Assembly: GCA_030063045.1 (NCBI GenBank)
Contig: JAQSEB010000159.1
Location: 434,001-498,000 of the forward strand
Length of the DNA: 64,000 nucleotides
Reading direction: 5' to 3'
From: Pratylenchus scribneri
Lineage: Eukaryota > Nematoda > Chromadorea > Rhabditida > Pratylenchidae
Made by a program: the position numbers and the translations under genes
The notes under the pieces: generated by a model
Databases searched by the model: none
Seen by the model: only the letters and a program-made list of their open reading frames with translations
Told to the model about the DNA's origin: nothing
Part shown: piece after piece, positions 60,620 to 64,000 of the stretch
Layout of the letters: every line of letters begins with the position of its first letter
How positions within the stretch are numbered: position 1 is the stretch's first letter

Positions 60620-61451
60620 TAGAGACCGGCAAAATCCCTTCTGCTGGATTCCGGACTGGATTTTTTCCCCCACAATTTTTGCTGGACTGGATCCGGACTG
60701 GATAATCCAGGAAAATCCAGATCCAGAAAAATCCAGCAATCAAATTTTCCTGGATCCAGGTCTGGATTCTGGATTTTTAAAAAGTAGTTAAAAAAGAGAA
60801 AAAATTTTTTTCTTAATATTTACATCGTCATTTTTTGCTTTTTTAGTTATTAATTATTATTATTATGATTGATTGAACAAAATAAAAATAGATTTATTGT
60901 TTATTCAAAAATCAAAATCAATGGAAACAAATAAAATATGCATTTAATGGAAAGAATCAGGGTCAGGGATCTCAGATGATTTTTCAGTTTGGATTGGAGG
61001 GCAATTTGGTCAAAAAATGGGGGATTGTGGGCATTTTCAAGAAAAAGGGGGCATTTTGGGCGGAATTTAAAAAAAAATGTCAAAAATGCAAAAAATTTTA
61101 GCGAAAAATACTCCCATAAGGAAAAAATCTTGCCAAAAATAGACCCGCAGGGAAAAAATTAAATTAAAAATGACCTCGTAGAGCGAAATTTTAACCAAAA
61201 TTTGCCGCGCAGCGAGAAATTTTAGCAAAAACATATCAAAAAGGAAAAATTTCAAATTTTGTCTTGCCGGATCCAGCATTTCTTGATCCAGCATTTTTGA
61301 TGCTGGATTCCGGACTGGATTTTTTTCCCCCAATTTTTGCTGGACTGGATCCGGACTGGATAATCCAGGAAAATCCAGATCCAGAAAAATCCAGGAAAAT
61401 CCAGGAATCCAGCAAAATCCCGTGCTGGGTCCAGTCCAGTGCCGGTCTCTA
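60620..61451. mobile_element. hAT-type non-autonomous element with 8-bp target duplication
   Basis: The ends read TAGAGACCGGCA, inverted. A perfect duplication TTGATAAT sits at 60612-60619 and 61452-61459. Both subterminal regions carry repeated TGGATCCGGACTGGAT, AATCCAGGAAAATCCAGA and related blocks. No transposase. Confidence 0.93.
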
Positions 61452-61619
61452 TTGATAATTCAAAAAATTAACAAATTGACATAATTAATGAATGGTGAAA
61501 ATTCATGCAAAAAATTGAATGAAAAAAAATTAATTTAAAATATACTTAACATCAAAATTAATTTATTTTGTTTAATTCATTTTCATGAGAATTTCTTGCC
61601 ATGAGAAATTCCTACCCTC

Positions 61620-62532
61620 TTATTTGAGAACACTTTCAAATTAGTGTTGGGCCCCGAAGGTCGGGGGCGAGTTGGACGGGGGCGGGGGTGATCGGGGGTG
61701 GCACCTTCGGGGGCGGGGACGGGGGTGACCTTGACAGGGACCCCCGCGGGGGCGGGAGTAGCGCAATTTTTTAAAAAGTCACATTTTTCAAATAAAAAAT
61801 TTTTTGAAGAAAAATTTCATCCAAAAATGGCCGCGCAGCGAAAAATTTTACCTAAAAATAGCCTCGCAGAGAAAAATGTTAATAAAAAATTTTAATATCC
61901 TACAAAAATTTGGTCAAATTTTCCCTAACGAACCCCATTTTCCCTGAAAAATCGAATAATATGGGGTGTATGTTCACCCTCGTACCCCCGCGGGGGTGGA
62001 GGTTCGGGGGGCGGGCGTGATCGGGGGTGGATCTTCGGGGGTGAGACGGGGGTGAGATTCAAACCCCCGCGGGGACCCCCGTCGGGGGTGACCCCCGCGG
62101 GGACGGGGGCCCAACCCTAATTCAAATTCGTTGAATTGCCATTTTTCCTTGCCAAAATTCACACGAATTGAATCTCCTTATCGCGCAAAGTGTTTGCCGG
62201 AAATAATTGGAGATAAACAAATTTTGAAGGCAATTCCGCCATTCCTGAATTTGCAAATTTTTTATGAAAAATTGAGACTTTTTTTTTTATTTTATGCAAT
62301 TTTACCCAAGAAATAACCATTACAAGTGGCAAAACATTTCATTTTCCTATTTTTATGATGAATTATTCCAAGCCCAACAACGCCTTTCTCGAAAAATCCT
62401 TGGGCATTTTCGAAAGCAATAGAGGATCCATCAATATAAATTCCCCCTTTGTTCCCAATCTCAATTGAATTTGGATTATTCCATGTCTTCCAATAAAATT
62501 GTTGATCACAAAATCCAATTGTAATGGAACTA
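61620..62532 (-). pseudogene. SPRY/B30.2-domain gene, 3' part, with transposon in its last codons
   Basis: Exon 62306-62532 reads SSSITIGFCDQQFYWKTWNN, GNKGGIYIDGSSIAFENAQG and FFEKGVVGLGIIHHKNRKMK, ending CNGYFLG. An in-phase intron leads to MAELPSKFVYLQLFPANTLR at 62244. This is the SPRY order (IG, GGIYxDG, GxVVGxGI, NGxxLG, LFP). Then a one-base deletion shifts the frame, after which the expected DSIRVNFGKEKWQFNEFE appears. A hAT element (61642-62119) sits in the following codon; across it the frame resumes as SVLK and stop at 61620. SPRY domains mediate protein binding and are expanded in some plant-parasitic nematode effectors, but no signal peptide is visible here. Upstream exons were not found. 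Confidence 0.75.
61642..62119. mobile_element. GC-rich hAT-type MITE inserted in the SPRY coding end
   Basis: The ends read TAGTGTTGGGCCCC and, inverted, TAGGGTTGGGCCCC. The 8-bp flanks TTTCAAAT (61634-61641) and ATTCAAAT (62120-62127) agree at 7 of 8. The subterminal parts are runs of GGGGGCGGGG and CCCCCGCGGGGG, extreme for this AT-rich region. No transposase. Confidence 0.88.
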
Positions 62533-62535
62533 CTA

Positions 62536-62680
62536 TAGAATCAAAACAGGAATCAAAATATTTTCCAAAATAGAATCAAAACAGGAATCAAAACATTTTC
62601 CAAAATAGAATCAAAACAGGAATCAAAATATTTTCCAAAATAGAATCAAAACAGGAATTAAAACATTTTCAAACCTGCTG
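62536..62680. repeat. 35-bp tandem repeat, about four copies
   Basis: Unit TAGAATCAAAACAGGAATCA plus AAATATTTTCCAAAA. Degenerate AAAACATTTTTC relatives continue to about 62890. The array abuts the SPRY exon acceptor, and its TATAG helps form that splice site. Confidence 0.85.
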
Positions 62681-62889
62681 TGACAAAAACTTTATCAAAA
62701 TTAGGAATCAAATCAAAAACATTTTTCTAGTCGAAAATCAAAACATTTTTCAATATGGAACCAAAGCATTTTCCAACTTGGAATCAAAACATTCTATCAT
62801 GGAACCAAAACATTTTTCAATTGGAACTGAAATATTTTTAAACATGGAACCAATTCCAACTTGGAACCAAAACATTTTTACACTTTGAA

Positions 62890-63278
62890 AAAATCATTTT
62901 CTAAATTTTCTCCTATTTGGAATTTGCTTTAACAAGTACTGCATTTATCTTCAAATCTTACAAAATAGTTGTATCTGTCGAGAGGATAGACAAAATTCTT
63001 TCATGTGAGGAAAAAGGGTGGTTAAAGAATAAATAAAAAAATAATAAAATATTGTATATATTAAAAAAAATAAAAGTTCAATTCGGTTTAAATGATCTCT
63101 GTTTATAAAAAGTATTTTTTCATAAATCTATCTTTTTACAAATTCTTGTTTTCATAAAAATTTTGAGAAATATCTACGAGTTTTCAAAAATAGTGTTTCT
63201 ATCAAATTTTAGGTTCAAATTCAAAGTTCTGATTCAAAACAATATTTTCGGTAATCGCCATTTTAAAGAGTAAAAAAA
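62890..63278. other. AT-rich spacer
   Basis: No gene or repeat beyond AT-rich strings. Confidence 0.4.
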
Positions 63279-63460
63279 TAGAGTTCGGACCCGGGCCGAG
63301 GCCCGGAACCCGGGTCATTTGGGACAATCACGAATTTTCCCGGGCCTGGGCCTGGGAATAACCGGGTCCGGGAAAATCCGGGTTTCCGGGCCTGGTCCGG
63401 AAAAATTTTGAATAAAAACCCGGGTACCCGGGCCCGGCAAATCTGAAAAACCGGACTCTA
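63279..63460. mobile_element. Small GC-rich inverted-repeat MITE
   Basis: The ends read TAGAGTTCGG and, inverted, TAGAGTCCGG. The interior repeats CCCGGGCC, CCGGGTCCGGG and CCGGGTTTCC. Near-duplicated flanks (GTAAAAAA / GTAAAAAG) suggest a hAT-type 8-bp duplication. No coding capacity. Confidence 0.7.
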
Positions 63461-63527
63461 GTAAAAAGTGGTAAAATAGTAACGAAAAAGGTATTTTGTA
63501 ATTTCTTTTTATAATGCTCTTTCCCTC

Positions 63528-63752
63528 TCAATCCTCATCCTTCAGTTTCTGCAGCTCCTCTATCAATCCCAAAATTGCTTCCATCAATTCATATGCTCTT
63601 TGCCAATACGAATTGGCGTAGATCGCCTCAATGGCCGGCGCCGCCATCTCCCATATGATGGCGGAATATTCGCCGGTAATTTTTCTGCCGAAACAGTCTG
63701 TTTTACAAATTGCCAATTTGGCTCCTGCTGGCCCGCAGATGCTGTGCGCCAT
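63528..63752 (-). CDS. Small unassigned protein, 74 aa
   Basis: The frame MAHSICGPAGAKLAICKTDC, FGRKITGEYSAIIWEMAAPA, then IEAIYANSYWQRAYELMEAI and an acidic-basic tail to KDED and stop. GC content and codon choice are clearly above the local background, which supports real coding. Three Cys lie in the first 20 residues and an amphipathic helix in the last 35. An in-frame TGA lies about 45 bases upstream. An acceptor-like TTTCAAG just before it would favour other frames, so the first exon boundary is uncertain. No family recognised. Confidence 0.5.
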   Translation of the reverse strand: MAHSICGPAGAKLAICKTDCFGRKITGEYSAIIWEMAAPAIEAIYANSYWQRAYELMEAILGLIEELQKLKDED

Positions 63753-64000
63753 AATGTTGCCCCCATTGATTTGGTTGCCGCCGATTCAACATCTTGAAAT
63801 GAGTAAAATAATAGTGAAATTTATTGTTTTTATATTTAAAAAATTTTCTCATTTTTAAAAGGTTATGGGTATTTTAATATATTCTTAGCATAATATTTAC
63901 GAATAATATAAAAATCATAAACAATAATAATTAAATTTTTGTACAAATTTTTTTTATTCATTTAATTATTTTATTTTCAATATGTTTTATCGGATAATAT

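Noticed and set aside
1..64000. Operon or trans-splicing structure between same-strand neighbours
   Set aside because: No ~100-bp intergenic spacing or clear downstream acceptor pattern was seen; spacers are mostly 0.5 kb or more.

Overview
The window looks like nuclear DNA from a nematode. It is AT-rich, its genes are cut into many small exons by short AT-rich introns, and it carries three nematode-type seven-transmembrane receptors, an astacin metalloprotease with the nematode protease-EGF-CUB layout, and many lineage-specific proteins with no family I can name. Base composition, two likely GC-AG introns and a SPRY-domain gene would fit a clade IV (tylenchid, possibly root-knot or cyst) nematode, but the sequence alone does not settle the species. 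All exon models were read by eye from splice signals, reading-frame phase and paralogue comparison.

Layout. 0-12 kb: two atlastin-like membrane GTPase genes arranged head to head. The left one runs off the window edge. The right one has 1.7 kb of foreign DNA inside an exon. 12.4-15.7 kb: a gene for a protein with a Gly-rich membrane segment, carrying a complete but internally deleted hAT transposon in an intron. 16.1 kb: a relict atlastin exon. 16.3-20.2 kb: a seven-exon astacin gene. 20.2-22.1 kb: tandem and dispersed repeats. 22.3-24.7 kb: a three-exon predicted membrane or secreted protein. 24.7-27.3 kb: intergenic DNA with two inverted-repeat elements. 27.3 kb: a small secreted protein. 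28.3-36.1 kb: a chain of coiled-coil and repeat-rich exons interrupted by a foldback element and a Mutator-like element (MULE). 37-42 kb: two receptor genes on the minus strand. 44-46 kb: a secreted Cys-containing protein and an orphan serine-protease exon. 46-49.4 kb: a hAT MITE, then a mosaic of copies of sequences found elsewhere in the window. 49.3-53.2 kb: gag-like remnants and repeats. 53.4-59.4 kb: a complete srsx-like receptor gene whose introns are full of inverted repeats. 60.6-62.5 kb: hAT-type elements, one of them inserted in the last codons of a SPRY-domain gene. 63.5 kb: a small unassigned gene.

The main theme is transposons reshaping genes. At least four elements carry clear 8-bp target duplications. 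Host exons are interrupted at 7.6, 30.2, 31.4 and 62.1 kb. In two of these the insert could be tolerated, by splicing it out (7.6-9.4 kb) or by supplying a new C-terminus (62.1 kb). Several genes also show single-base frame breaks in homopolymer runs, which may be decay or assembly error. I see no operon, rRNA, convincing tRNA or CRISPR array.
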